Source of the DNA: an uncultured Roseicyclus sp.
GTDB lineage: Bacteria > Pseudomonadota > Alphaproteobacteria > Rhodobacterales > Rhodobacteraceae
NCBI GenBank assembly: GCA_947489665.1
Contig: CANLEH010000001.1
Location: 1,646,501 to 1,710,500 of the forward strand
Length of the DNA stretch: 64,000 nucleotides
Direction: 5' to 3'
A model generated the notes under the pieces. It ran no database searches. It was not told where the DNA came from and saw only the letters and a list, made by a program, of their open reading frames with translations. Each line of letters starts with the position of its first letter. Positions within the stretch are counted from its first letter, which is position 1. Below, in pieces: positions 8,887 through 17,059 of the stretch. The translations under genes were made by a program, and so were the position numbers.

Positions 8887-9306
8887 ATGATCACCCTCGA
8901 CCAGGCCCGCACCATCATTTCCACTGCCCGTGCAAAGGGCCGGGAAATGGAGCTAAAGCCGCTTTCAGTTGTCGTGCTGGATGCTGGTGGCCATGTTCTT
9001 GCGTTTGAGCGCGAGGATGGCGCGGCCCCGGGCCGTTTCGAGATTGCGCAAGGCAAGGCGTATGGCGCGGTGATGCTTGGCATGCCCGGCAGCGCGCAGA
9101 TGGCCCGCGCAGAGGCGCAGGCCTATTTCATGGCGGCGGTGAACGGGGTCTATGGCGGCAAAGTGGTGCCTGTACCCGGTGGCGTTCTTGTAATGCGCGA
9201 TGGCGTGGTCCTGGGCGCGGTGGGCGTGACCGGCGACACATCGGACAATGACGCCGAGGCCGCGGTGGCCGGGATCGAGGCCGCGGGCTTCGATGCGTTG
9301 GCCTGA
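8887..9306 (+). CDS. GlcG/HbpS-family protein
   Basis: A 139-residue protein of the GlcG/HbpS (DUF336) fold. Typical features are the N-terminal ITLDQARTI helix, VVVLDAGGHVLAFEREDGA with its conserved acidic residues, and the glycine-rich GGKVVPVPGGVLV plus VGVTGDTSDNDAEAA at the C-terminus. Some members bind haem or sense redox stress, others sit in glycolate operons; which applies here is not known. AAGGAGA precedes the ATG by six bases, supporting the start. It lies divergent from the cytochrome b gene, which makes a haem or redox link attractive but unproven. Confidence 0.85.
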   Translation: MITLDQARTIISTARAKGREMELKPLSVVVLDAGGHVLAFEREDGAAPGRFEIAQGKAYGAVMLGMPGSAQMARAEAQAYFMAAVNGVYGGKVVPVPGGVLVMRDGVVLGAVGVTGDTSDNDAEAAVAGIEAAGFDALA

Positions 9307-9318
9307 GCGCATGCCGGC

Positions 9319-10509
9319 TTACAGCTTGAGGATGACGGATGCAGGCGCACGAAGGCCGGGGCGACGCAAGTAGCGCGGCATCTCGGCGAGTTGCAGGTCG
9401 GGGCGGCGTGCAAACAGGCGATCCAGCGCAATGGAGGCCTCGATCCGGGCCAGTTGCATGCCAAGGCAAACATGCGGACCGAAGCCGAACCCAAGATGGG
9501 CATTGGGCTTGCGGTCGGGGATGAAGGATTCCGGTGTCTCGAACCGTTCCGGATCATGGTTTGCGGCAAGAAGCAGGGGCGCCACCATCTCTCCCTTCTT
9601 GATGGGCGCCCCCAGGATGTCGGTGTCCTGGGCTGCAAACATCATCTTCGTGGTCATCACAGGCGATATGTGACGCATGAATTCTTCGATCAGAAGGTGC
9701 CGCGTGTCCGGGTTCTCCGCGAAATGCGCGCGTAAGTCGGGATCAGTGGCAAGCCCTACAATGGCTGCGTTGATCAAGTGAACGGTGGTCTCATGGCCTG
9801 CAAGAAAGAGAAGAAGAACCATCGATAGAAGCTGATCTTCTGTCAGCTTCTGCCCATCCTCTTCCGCGTGAACCAGCGCAGAGATCAAGCCCGGGCCGGG
9901 TGTTTCACGGGCTTGCGCGAACAGATCCCTGAAGTCCGCCAAGACGCCGCGCAAGCGAAGAACAGCATAAATCGCGCGAAACGGGTTTGTGACCGCGCTG
10001 AGCGGCGCCATGCGGCGAGTCAGGGCATCGTGCCGGTCTTCGGGGATGCCAAGCAGGGTGCAAATCGCAAGGAAGGGCAGGGGGCGGGTATAGTGTTTAA
10101 CGATATCGACCCGTCCCGAGGGCACTGCGTCCAGCAGACCATCCGCCATTTTGGTCAGTTGCGGGCGAAGGTCTTCGATTGTTGCGCGGGCGAAGGCGAG
10201 TTCCACCAACCGGCGCATCTGCCGGTGGGCCGGGTCGTCCATCACGATCATCGTGTCCAGCAGTGGCTTGAAAAACCCGGGCATCCACCAGAAACGCTTG
10301 GCGAGCGGCTTGCCGGTGATTGGCCCGGGATCGCGGCGGAACAGATCGGGGTTTTTCAAAAGCGTGCGGGCAGCGGCATCGCTTGTGGTCATCCAGATTT
10401 GGCCGACAATCGGGAGTTTGACCCGCACCAAAGGCCCCTCGGCCCGCATTTGGGCAAGCGTTGGCGCCGGGTCAGCCAGAAAATCGGGATCGTTGAGGCG
10501 GTACACCAT
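9319..10509 (-). CDS. Cytochrome P450
   Basis: A 396-residue bacterial P450. The I-helix oxygen-activation motif LAGHETT is at 236-242, the ExxR pair is in EEFMR at 275-279, and the haem-binding loop FGFGPHVCLG ends with axial Cys348. It inserts one oxygen atom into an organic substrate in the cytoplasm and needs a ferredoxin and reductase, neither of which is adjacent. The reading frame stays open far upstream (to 11127) but there it lies antisense to the hydrolase gene, so the ATG at 10509 was chosen; MVYRLNDPDFLADP is a normal P450 opening. Substrate unknown. Confidence 0.93.
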   Translation of the reverse strand: MVYRLNDPDFLADPAPTLAQMRAEGPLVRVKLPIVGQIWMTTSDAAARTLLKNPDLFRRDPGPITGKPLAKRFWWMPGFFKPLLDTMIVMDDPAHRQMRRLVELAFARATIEDLRPQLTKMADGLLDAVPSGRVDIVKHYTRPLPFLAICTLLGIPEDRHDALTRRMAPLSAVTNPFRAIYAVLRLRGVLADFRDLFAQARETPGPGLISALVHAEEDGQKLTEDQLLSMVLLLFLAGHETTVHLINAAIVGLATDPDLRAHFAENPDTRHLLIEEFMRHISPVMTTKMMFAAQDTDILGAPIKKGEMVAPLLLAANHDPERFETPESFIPDRKPNAHLGFGFGPHVCLGMQLARIEASIALDRLFARRPDLQLAEMPRYLRRPGLRAPASVILKL

Positions 10510-10626
10510 GGGAATGCCTATTTTCGCGTCATGTGCGCAAATGCGCCGCGACCTGCGCGCAGCCACGCCTTTTCCTCCGGGCGCTTGACGGTTAGGTAAT
10601 GTTTCAACTGCAATATTGGAAGAACC

Positions 10627-11406
10627 ATGCCCCGTCCTGTTATCGGCATCATTGGAAACCATTACCTCATCAATGATGAGTACCCGACCCACGCGGGCGG
10701 CACGATGAACTCCGAAGCCGTGGCAGAGGTTTCCGACGGCTTGCCGATGATCATCCCGTCGGATCCGCGTTTCGTCGATGTCGACCAGCTGCTTGAGGTG
10801 TGTGACGGTTTTCTTCTGACCGGCGGCAGGCCCAATGTGCACCCCGAGGAATATGGCGAGGACTATACCGACGCCCACGGCATGATGGACCGCAACCGCG
10901 ATGCGGTGGCTCTGGCCCTTGTGCGGGCCTGTGTGGATCGGGGCCAGCCCTTCTTGGGCGTGTGCCGCGGCTTTCAGGAGGTGAACGTGGCGATGGGCGG
11001 GTCGCTCTACCCCGAAATTCGGGATCTGCCCGGTCGTATGAACCATCGCATGCCACCAGATGGCACTATTGAAGAGAAGTTTGCCCTCCGCCACGAAGTG
11101 ACGTTTGGCGAGAATGGGCCGTTTCACCGGCTTATGGGCTCACAATCGGTGATGACGAACACCTTGCATGGGCAGGGCATCAAGGTGCCCGGTCCGCGTG
11201 TGGTTATCGACGGCCATGCCCCCGATGGCACGCCAGAAGCCATCTACATCGCCGACGCACCGGGCTTTACACTGGCCGTACAATGGCATCCCGAATATTG
11301 CGCCGCCGATGACCCGGTCTCGCGCCCATTGTTCGCAGCATTTGGCGAAGCCGCGCGGGAATGGGCGTCAGGCCGCAGGCCCGTGCCGGTCAGCGACGTG
11401 GCCTGA
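10627..11406 (+). CDS. Gamma-glutamyl-gamma-aminobutyrate hydrolase-like (peptidase C26)
   Basis: A 259-residue class-I glutamine amidotransferase-fold hydrolase of the PuuD group. The nucleophile elbow is GVCRGFQE with Cys113, and the triad is completed by His221 and Glu223 in QWHPEY. Family members release GABA from gamma-glutamyl-GABA in putrescine degradation or cut related gamma-glutamyl amides in the cytoplasm. GGAAGAACC precedes the ATG. It is divergent from the P450 gene; no putrescine genes are nearby, so the exact substrate is inferred only from family. Confidence 0.88.
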   Translation: MPRPVIGIIGNHYLINDEYPTHAGGTMNSEAVAEVSDGLPMIIPSDPRFVDVDQLLEVCDGFLLTGGRPNVHPEEYGEDYTDAHGMMDRNRDAVALALVRACVDRGQPFLGVCRGFQEVNVAMGGSLYPEIRDLPGRMNHRMPPDGTIEEKFALRHEVTFGENGPFHRLMGSQSVMTNTLHGQGIKVPGPRVVIDGHAPDGTPEAIYIADAPGFTLAVQWHPEYCAADDPVSRPLFAAFGEAAREWASGRRPVPVSDVA

Positions 11407-11568
11407 GCGCCCCGGATAACCCTTGCTCCATGATGTTTGATTGAGGCAGGCTATTGCTTACGAAACGGCAATAGGCGCGGCTTGAGCGTCTTCCCTTTGC
11501 CGTGGCACCGCGCCCATGCCCGTTCAAACGGACCGGCGGCACGGATCGCGATAGAAAGGCCCACATAC

Positions 11569-12255
11569 ATGTTTTCAAGACTTTTCAGCAGCTCACTGGC
11601 CGTGTTGGCCTGTCTCAGCGCGCCCGCATTTGCCGATTGGGGCGCGAACCTGATCACGCTTGGGGCAGATGCGCCCGGGGCCACGGGGAGTGTTGAGTGC
11701 GCGCCAGGTGGCGTGACCGGCGCTGTTTGGGGCACGGGCACTTATACGTCCGACAGCTCTATCTGTACGGCAGCCGTTCACTTCGGTTGGATCACGCAGG
11801 CTGAGGGCGGAACGGTCAGCTTCCGTCAGGTCGGCGGGATGGATGCCTATCAAGGCTCGGACCAGAACGGCGTCACCTCATCGGACTATGGAAGCTGGGG
11901 GTCGAGTTTCCAGATCACGGGTGTCGTGCCTCTGGCAGGCGCACCCGCACATACCCCGATCGACTGGGGCACCAGCCTGGATGCAGCCGGGTTTGGCGAG
12001 GATAGCGGCAGCTTGCATACGTTCCAGTGCCCTCCGGGCGGCAATGCGAATTCCACGATCTGGGGCACAGATGTCTACACGTCGGACAGCCCCATCTGCG
12101 TTGCGGCTCTGCATCGCGGCTTGGTGGACCTCAACGCAGGTGGTGTTGTGACGGTTCTGGTTCTGGGCAATCAGCCCGCATACACCGGATCGGCCCGCAA
12201 CGGCGTCACGTCCACGGACTACCCCGCATGGGATCGCAGCTACGTCTTCCAGTGA
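11569..12255 (+). CDS. Secreted double-LCCL-domain protein A
   Basis: A 228-residue exported protein. A signal peptide (about 1-22, ending AFA before DWG) is followed by two LCCL-type modules (about 25-120 and 125-228). Each has the signature run YTSDSxICxAA followed by a hydrophobic strand and NGVTSxDY. The start at 11569 was chosen because it gives the signal peptide directly. LCCL domains are extracellular modules linked to lipid or glycan binding in other proteins; no enzymatic residues are visible. A paralogue lies 0.4 kb downstream, so this looks like an old gene duplication of a protein that was itself internally duplicated. Confidence 0.82.
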   Translation: MFSRLFSSSLAVLACLSAPAFADWGANLITLGADAPGATGSVECAPGGVTGAVWGTGTYTSDSSICTAAVHFGWITQAEGGTVSFRQVGGMDAYQGSDQNGVTSSDYGSWGSSFQITGVVPLAGAPAHTPIDWGTSLDAAGFGEDSGSLHTFQCPPGGNANSTIWGTDVYTSDSPICVAALHRGLVDLNAGGVVTVLVLGNQPAYTGSARNGVTSTDYPAWDRSYVFQ

Positions 12256-12264
12256 AGCAAAATA

Positions 12265-12290
12265 GGCCCCGGCGCAGCGTTGCCGGGGCC
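12265..12290. terminator. Hairpin terminator between convergent genes
   Basis: Perfect 9-bp stem GGCCCCGGC (12265-12273) and GCCGGGGCC (12282-12290) with an eight-base loop. On the minus strand it is followed by TATTTT, so it mainly ends the small minus-strand gene; it may also stop the LCCL gene from the other side. Confidence 0.75.
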
Positions 12291-12296
12291 CGTTGA

Positions 12297-12470
12297 CTAA
12301 GTCTGTTTCGCGCCGCGCATTTCCTTGATGTGCAGCCGGATTTTGTCCCACTTCCGGCTTTCGGCGGTGTTTTGCGCATCGCGGGCCTTTTGCGCAGCTT
12401 CGGCTTCGGCCTTGTCGCCATGGGCGGCGTACAGGGCATGGGCGTATTGAGTGATATCGCTTTGAAGCAT
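12297..12470 (-). CDS. Small conserved hypothetical protein, 57 aa
   Basis: A 57-residue, highly charged, helical protein rich in Ala, Glu, Lys and Gln (KAEAEAAQKARDAQN). It starts at the ATG at 12470, preceded by TGGAGGA nine bases upstream, and ends in a terminator. It has no signal peptide or membrane segment and is presumably cytoplasmic. The strong ribosome site and terminator argue that it is real. It sits on the opposite strand between the two LCCL genes. Function unknown. Confidence 0.7.
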   Translation of the reverse strand: MLQSDITQYAHALYAAHGDKAEAEAAQKARDAQNTAESRKWDKIRLHIKEMRGAKQT

Positions 12471-12699
12471 CTTCCAAATCCTCCAGGTCAGGGGTTCGGG
12501 AGCCTCAGTATAGCATTTTATCGCTGAAATTGCAGGTCCGGTGGGCTGCCAACACCCCAAGCCACGATATGGGGAAACTCCCCCAGTGTTTGGACCGGGG
12601 GCGCTTTGTAGGGTTTGGTCATACCGCAGATAGCGCGGTCTAGTTTGAACCCCTTCAGCCCGGCGCAATCCGGGACATTACATAACGAAAGACAAAGCC

Positions 12700-13407
12700 A
12701 TGTTTAAATCCGTCCTCATTACGGCTGCCACCCTCGCGAGCCTGACCCTTGGCGCAGGTGCTGCATTTGCCGATTCGCCGCCCGTTCCGCAAGCTGCGTG
12801 GTCAGCGTCCGCAGACAGCTTGGGTCTGAATTCCCATGGCGGGCGGATCACGCATCTTTGCACGCCCGGCGGGTCAGCCCATACGATCTGGGGTGCCGGC
12901 GACTACACCTCTGACAGCTCGATCTGCACGGCAGCCGTGCATGCAGGCCATATCACCTTCCTCAATGGTGGCCGCGTGGTTGTCGAGATCAACCAGGGCC
13001 GCGCGTCCTTTGATGGGGCGACCTGGAATGGCGTGACCTCGCACAGCTACGGCCAGTGGCCGCGCAGCTTCCGTATCGTCGGGTCGGAATTCGTGACGCC
13101 CGCACAAGTGATCGGTGCCAACACGAATGCAATTGATCTTGGCATCGCCGGGCAGGCGGGGTCGGTCCATTCCTTCATCTGTCCGCCCATCGGCAACAAC
13201 CCTTCGACGATTTGGGGCGATGGCGTCTACACCTCCGACAGTGCGATTTGTGTGGCAGCAGCCCATGCTGGCGTGATCCCTCGATCCTCGGGTGGTCGCG
13301 TCTCCATCGCGGTTAGCGGCGGGCGGTCCAGCTATGGCAGCACCCACCGCAATGGTATCCCGTCGCAGCCCTATGGCCAGTGGGGCGCATCTTACAGCTT
13401 CCGCTGA
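12700..13407 (+). CDS. Secreted double-LCCL-domain protein B
   Basis: A 235-residue paralogue of the protein encoded at 11569-12255. A signal peptide (about 1-25, cut after AFA) is followed by two LCCL-type modules with YTSDSSICTAAVHAG and YTSDSAICVAAAHAG. The same HxC...TIWG element occurs before each signature, giving paired cysteines likely to form disulphides in the periplasm or outside. AACGAAAGAC precedes the ATG but is a weak ribosome site. The role is unknown; binding of a lipid or glycan is only a family-based guess. Confidence 0.83.
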   Translation: MFKSVLITAATLASLTLGAGAAFADSPPVPQAAWSASADSLGLNSHGGRITHLCTPGGSAHTIWGAGDYTSDSSICTAAVHAGHITFLNGGRVVVEINQGRASFDGATWNGVTSHSYGQWPRSFRIVGSEFVTPAQVIGANTNAIDLGIAGQAGSVHSFICPPIGNNPSTIWGDGVYTSDSAICVAAAHAGVIPRSSGGRVSIAVSGGRSSYGSTHRNGIPSQPYGQWGASYSFR

Positions 13408-13440
13408 AGCCTGGCGTTCGCTCATTTGACTGACAATCCG

Positions 13441-13465
13441 CCGCGCGAAAGCCCCCTTCGCGCGG
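13441..13465. terminator. Hairpin between the LCCL gene and the convergent ligase gene
   Basis: Perfect 9-bp stem CCGCGCGAA (13441-13449) with TTCGCGCGG (13457-13465). No long T-run follows on either strand, so it may act as a weak bidirectional terminator or an RNA-stabilising hairpin at the shared 3' end. Confidence 0.55.
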
Positions 13466-13480
13466 CGATTTCGGTCGATG

Positions 13481-15079
13481 TCAGCCGTATTGCGCCAGCA
13501 TCTGGTTCAGGTCGTCGAGCGTGTTCGCTTCCTGCAGCGGTTTGTCCTTGCGCCACCGCGCCATGCGCGGAAAGCGCAACGCAACGCCGGACTTGTGGCG
13601 CGGGCTGGCCTGGATCCCTTCAAACGCGATCTCAAAGACGTGGTGCGGCGTGACTTGCCGCACCGGGCCAAACCGGTCGGTGGTGTTCTTGCGGACCCAC
13701 GCAGTGATCTCGCGGAATTCCGCATCCGTCAGTCCGGAATAGGCCTTGGTGAAGGGCACCAGATCGTTGCCGTTCCAAACTGCGAAGGTGAAATCGGTAT
13801 AGAGTGTCGCCCGCCTCCCGGAGCCTGCCTGTGCATAGATCATCACGGCGTCGATCGTGAGCGGATCAACCTTCCATTTCCACCAATCGCCCTTCTTCCG
13901 GCCCGCAAGATAAGGTGCGTTCAGGCGCTTCAGCATCAGCCCTTCGGCCCCAATTTCGCGACTGATCGCGCGTGCTTGGGCCAATCCGTCCCAATCGTCG
14001 GCCGCAACGCGCGGACTGATCCGAAGGGGAAGGACGGGCGGAAGGGCTGCGATGGCCTCCTCAAGGATCGAACGGCGGTCTGCCAGTGGCGTTTGGCGCA
14101 GATCAGCGCCCTGCCATTCCAGCAAATCGTAGGCCATTAGAATGCAGGGCGCCTCAGTCAGCAACTTCTTGGGCACGGTTTTGCGCCCGATGCGGGGCTG
14201 AAGTTTGTTGAAGCTGAGCGGGGCCTCGGCTGCACGATCATAGGCCAGAACCTCACCATCGATCACGGTGCCAGACGGTAGAAAGTCGATGAGTTGCGCG
14301 AATTCCGGGAACCGATCTGTCATCAGCTCTTCGCCCCGCGACCAGAGGTAGCGTTCGCCGCCGCGCAGGATCAACTGACCGCGGATGCCGTCCCATTTTC
14401 TTTCCGCAAGCCAATCACTTACGTCCCCAAGTTCATGTGATTCCTGTTCAAGCTGATAGGCAAGGTAAAACGGATAGGGTCGGCTGAGATCCGCTGTCGG
14501 ATCGGGGGCTTCGATCAGGCTTTCCCAGGACACGCTGTCAGGTGACCAATCCCCCATCAGGCGGTGGGTCAGCTCTGCCTCTTCAATGCCGGTTGCCTTG
14601 GCGAGCGCCCGCGTCATCAGCTTTTGGCTCACACCCATGCGCCAGCCGCCGGTTATGAGCTTGTTGAACACGAACCGCTCAATGGGCGGCAGGCCGTCCC
14701 ATGCCTCAAGGATCGTAGCCTTGCGCACGTCGTCCTCGGCATTGTCGAGCCCGCGCAGCGTGGCGATCCACGCGCTCAGGCTCTTTTCGACGCGCGATTG
14801 CGGCTCTGGCAGGACCAGGGCGATGGTTTCGCTCAGATCACCCACAACTGGGTAGCAGGCCTCAAACAGCCACAGCGGAATCCCGGCATGTTCCGCCGCC
14901 CATTCCCGCAGTTTCGTGGTGGTGATCGCGCGGCGGGGGCGGCGACCCGACAGGAGTGCTATGGTCCAGATCTTGTCGTCTTCAGGGGCGGACGCGAAGT
15001 AATCCGCAAGTGCTGCCGTTTTCACGCTGGTTTTGGTGGTTTGATCCAGCGCTGTGAAAAGGGCGGCGAAGTCCTTCAT
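13481..15079 (-). CDS. ATP-dependent DNA ligase, damage-response type
   Basis: A 532-residue ATP-dependent DNA ligase of the type co-occurring with a metallo-beta-lactamase exonuclease (often called cisplatin damage response ligase). The nucleotidyltransferase motif I is AERKWDGIRG with the adenylated Lys at about 228. An N-terminal DNA-binding domain (1-200) and a C-terminal OB fold follow the usual order. It seals nicks during repair in the cytoplasm. The ATG at 15079 overlaps the stop of the esterase gene (ATGA), so it is translationally coupled. In many bacteria an Lhr-type helicase and a PdeM-like phosphatase follow; neither is here. Confidence 0.93.
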   Translation of the reverse strand: MKDFAALFTALDQTTKTSVKTAALADYFASAPEDDKIWTIALLSGRRPRRAITTTKLREWAAEHAGIPLWLFEACYPVVGDLSETIALVLPEPQSRVEKSLSAWIATLRGLDNAEDDVRKATILEAWDGLPPIERFVFNKLITGGWRMGVSQKLMTRALAKATGIEEAELTHRLMGDWSPDSVSWESLIEAPDPTADLSRPYPFYLAYQLEQESHELGDVSDWLAERKWDGIRGQLILRGGERYLWSRGEELMTDRFPEFAQLIDFLPSGTVIDGEVLAYDRAAEAPLSFNKLQPRIGRKTVPKKLLTEAPCILMAYDLLEWQGADLRQTPLADRRSILEEAIAALPPVLPLRISPRVAADDWDGLAQARAISREIGAEGLMLKRLNAPYLAGRKKGDWWKWKVDPLTIDAVMIYAQAGSGRRATLYTDFTFAVWNGNDLVPFTKAYSGLTDAEFREITAWVRKNTTDRFGPVRQVTPHHVFEIAFEGIQASPRHKSGVALRFPRMARWRKDKPLQEANTLDDLNQMLAQYG

Positions 15080-15957
15080 GTGTTGGCTTTGATAAAGCTG
15101 GCCAATTCGGCGATGGCGCGGTCTGCGACCGGCATCAAACCCGCATGAAGATGCCAGACATGCATCAGGCCGGGCCATAGATCGAGCGTGGCCTCGTCTA
15201 TCGCCTCAGCAATCTGCGCGCTGTCTTGCGCCAAAGCCTCGCCCTCTGCGGCCTGGATCAGCGTGGGTGGCAAGCCGGTCAGATCGCCAAGAAGGGGCGA
15301 TATCTTCGGATTGGTCCGATCCAGTCCAGGCAGGTAGGCATCCTTGATCCGGGCGGGCCATTGCGGTGGGATAAGAAGTTCGTTGCTTGCGCCTTCGAAC
15401 CGTTCCTCAACCTCGCCCGACAGATCAGCCACCGGCCCGATGAGGCAGACGCATTTGGGCAAGGGAAGGCCGGTGTCGCGGGCATGTTGCAAGACCGACA
15501 GCGCAAGGCATCCGCCGGCGCTGTCGCCGCCTATGGCAACCGGTGGCGTGCCAGCTTCGACCAGGCGCTCATAGGCTGCGATCACGTCCTCCCGCGCGGC
15601 AGGAAAGGGATGTTCCGGCGCAAGGCGATAGCGCGGCCCATAGGCGCGCAGCCCGGTGGCCTGCGCAAGGGCTCCGATCAGGGGCGCATGCGTCCGGGGA
15701 GATCCCACGGTGAAGCCGCCGCCATGAATGTAAAGCAGGATGGGCGCGTCGCGGTCCACGCCGTCTGGGCGAAACCACAGCCCATCTGCCTTGTCGCGGA
15801 TCGGGATCATGCCGCTTGGCAATTTGCCCCCAAGGCGCGTGCTGATAGCGAACAGAACCCTGAGGATGCGCTGCGGCCCAACAAAGCGCAAAACCGCGCG
15901 CTCCAACGTGCGGGCCTGAAAGACAAAGAAACGATCAAGGGCGCCTAGGTTTTTCAT
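15076..15957 (-). CDS. Alpha/beta hydrolase, HSL-type esterase
   Basis: A 293-residue esterase of the hormone-sensitive-lipase family. The oxyanion motif HGGG is at about 78-81 and the nucleophile elbow GGDSAGG places Ser at 146; the Asp and His complete the triad in the last third (LMHVWHLH). It hydrolyses short-chain carboxylic esters in the cytoplasm. It is wedged, with ATGA overlaps at both ends, between the damage-response exonuclease and ligase genes, so it is certainly in the same operon, although no repair role is known for such esterases. Confidence 0.88.
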   Translation of the reverse strand: MKNLGALDRFFVFQARTLERAVLRFVGPQRILRVLFAISTRLGGKLPSGMIPIRDKADGLWFRPDGVDRDAPILLYIHGGGFTVGSPRTHAPLIGALAQATGLRAYGPRYRLAPEHPFPAAREDVIAAYERLVEAGTPPVAIGGDSAGGCLALSVLQHARDTGLPLPKCVCLIGPVADLSGEVEERFEGASNELLIPPQWPARIKDAYLPGLDRTNPKISPLLGDLTGLPPTLIQAAEGEALAQDSAQIAEAIDEATLDLWPGLMHVWHLHAGLMPVADRAIAELASFIKANT

Positions 15958-16961
15958 GCGGCAGTTTCCTCGGCTTCATCCAGGTCTTCGCCCCCGAATT
16001 CGGTCTGAACGATGCCCGCGTCATAGCCCTGTTCGCTGAGCCAATGGCTGAACTGTGCGGTGTATCCATGGGTGACAAAGACACGCTCGGCCCCGGTCTG
16101 CGCGATGGCCCAGTTCAAACCCTTCCAATCGGCGTGGTCGCTAACCACAAAGCCACGATCCGCCGCGCGCCTGCGACGGACGCCGCGCAGACGCATCCAA
16201 CCGGACGCAAACCCGGTCGAGACGGCCCCAAACCGCTTCATCCACGCCGATCCAAGGGCCGAAGGTGGGGCCAGAACAATCGCATTGGGATGGCTTTTCG
16301 CATCCACGCCATCCACCACAGGGACGGTGTCGGGCAGGGTAAGCCCTTGGTCGCGCAGGACTTTGTTGGTGGCCTCAACCGCGCCATGGGTCAGGATCGG
16401 ACCAATTGCGGGATCAAGCAGTCGCAAGATGCGTTGCGCTTTGCCAAGCGCATAGACGCCAAGGACGGCGCGTTTGCCCTCGGCCGCGCACGTCGCCCAC
16501 CACCCGTTCAGATCGCGCGCGAGGACCTCTTGCTCGGGCCAATCGTAGATCGGCAGCCCGAAGGTGCTTTCGGTAATGAAGGCGTGGCATTTGACCGGTT
16601 CAAATGGCTCTGAAAGGCCATCGTCGATCACCTTGTAATCGCCAGAGGCAACCCAGACCTCGCCGTCAACCTCCACCCTGATCTGGGCGGAGCCCGGAAC
16701 ATGTCCGGCGGGATGGAAGCTGATATCGGCGTCGCCAATCCGGTGTTTGAGACCATAGGGCGTGGTTTCCATGCGGATATCACCCAGGCGGTGGCGCATT
16801 ACGGGCGCTGCCGCTTCAGTTGCCAGATAGGCCCCCATGCCAGGTCGCGCATGGTCAGAATGACCATGGGTGATCAATGCGCGCGGAACCGGCCGCCAGG
16901 GGTCGATATAGGCATCAGCGGCCGGGCAGTAGATGCCCGCTTCGGTGAATTCCAAAACCAT
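15954..16961 (-). CDS. Ligase-associated DNA damage-response exonuclease (metallo-beta-lactamase fold)
   Basis: A 335-residue beta-CASP-like metallo-hydrolase. The metal-binding motif HGHSDHA is at about 32-37, and FHPAGHVPGSAQ and SDHADWKGLNW carry further metal and active-site residues. The family works with an ATP-dependent ligase in repair of cross-links and breaks. It is the first gene of a three-gene operon with the esterase and ligase. Its start MVLEFTEAGIYCP is the usual family opening. Confidence 0.9.
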   Translation of the reverse strand: MVLEFTEAGIYCPAADAYIDPWRPVPRALITHGHSDHARPGMGAYLATEAAAPVMRHRLGDIRMETTPYGLKHRIGDADISFHPAGHVPGSAQIRVEVDGEVWVASGDYKVIDDGLSEPFEPVKCHAFITESTFGLPIYDWPEQEVLARDLNGWWATCAAEGKRAVLGVYALGKAQRILRLLDPAIGPILTHGAVEATNKVLRDQGLTLPDTVPVVDGVDAKSHPNAIVLAPPSALGSAWMKRFGAVSTGFASGWMRLRGVRRRRAADRGFVVSDHADWKGLNWAIAQTGAERVFVTHGYTAQFSHWLSEQGYDAGIVQTEFGGEDLDEAEETAA

Positions 16962-17059
16962 GGGCAGGAAGATAGGGCCTTAACGGGTCCGGGGCGAGGG
17001 GTTGGTTGCGCAGCCCGCTCCGGGAACTGCCAAGACCATGCCTGGACGGTGGTAAAGGG

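Noticed and set aside
10510-11127. N-terminal extension of the P450 reading frame
   Set aside because: It is antisense to the well-supported hydrolase gene, has no similarity to P450s, and the normal P450 start is at 10509.
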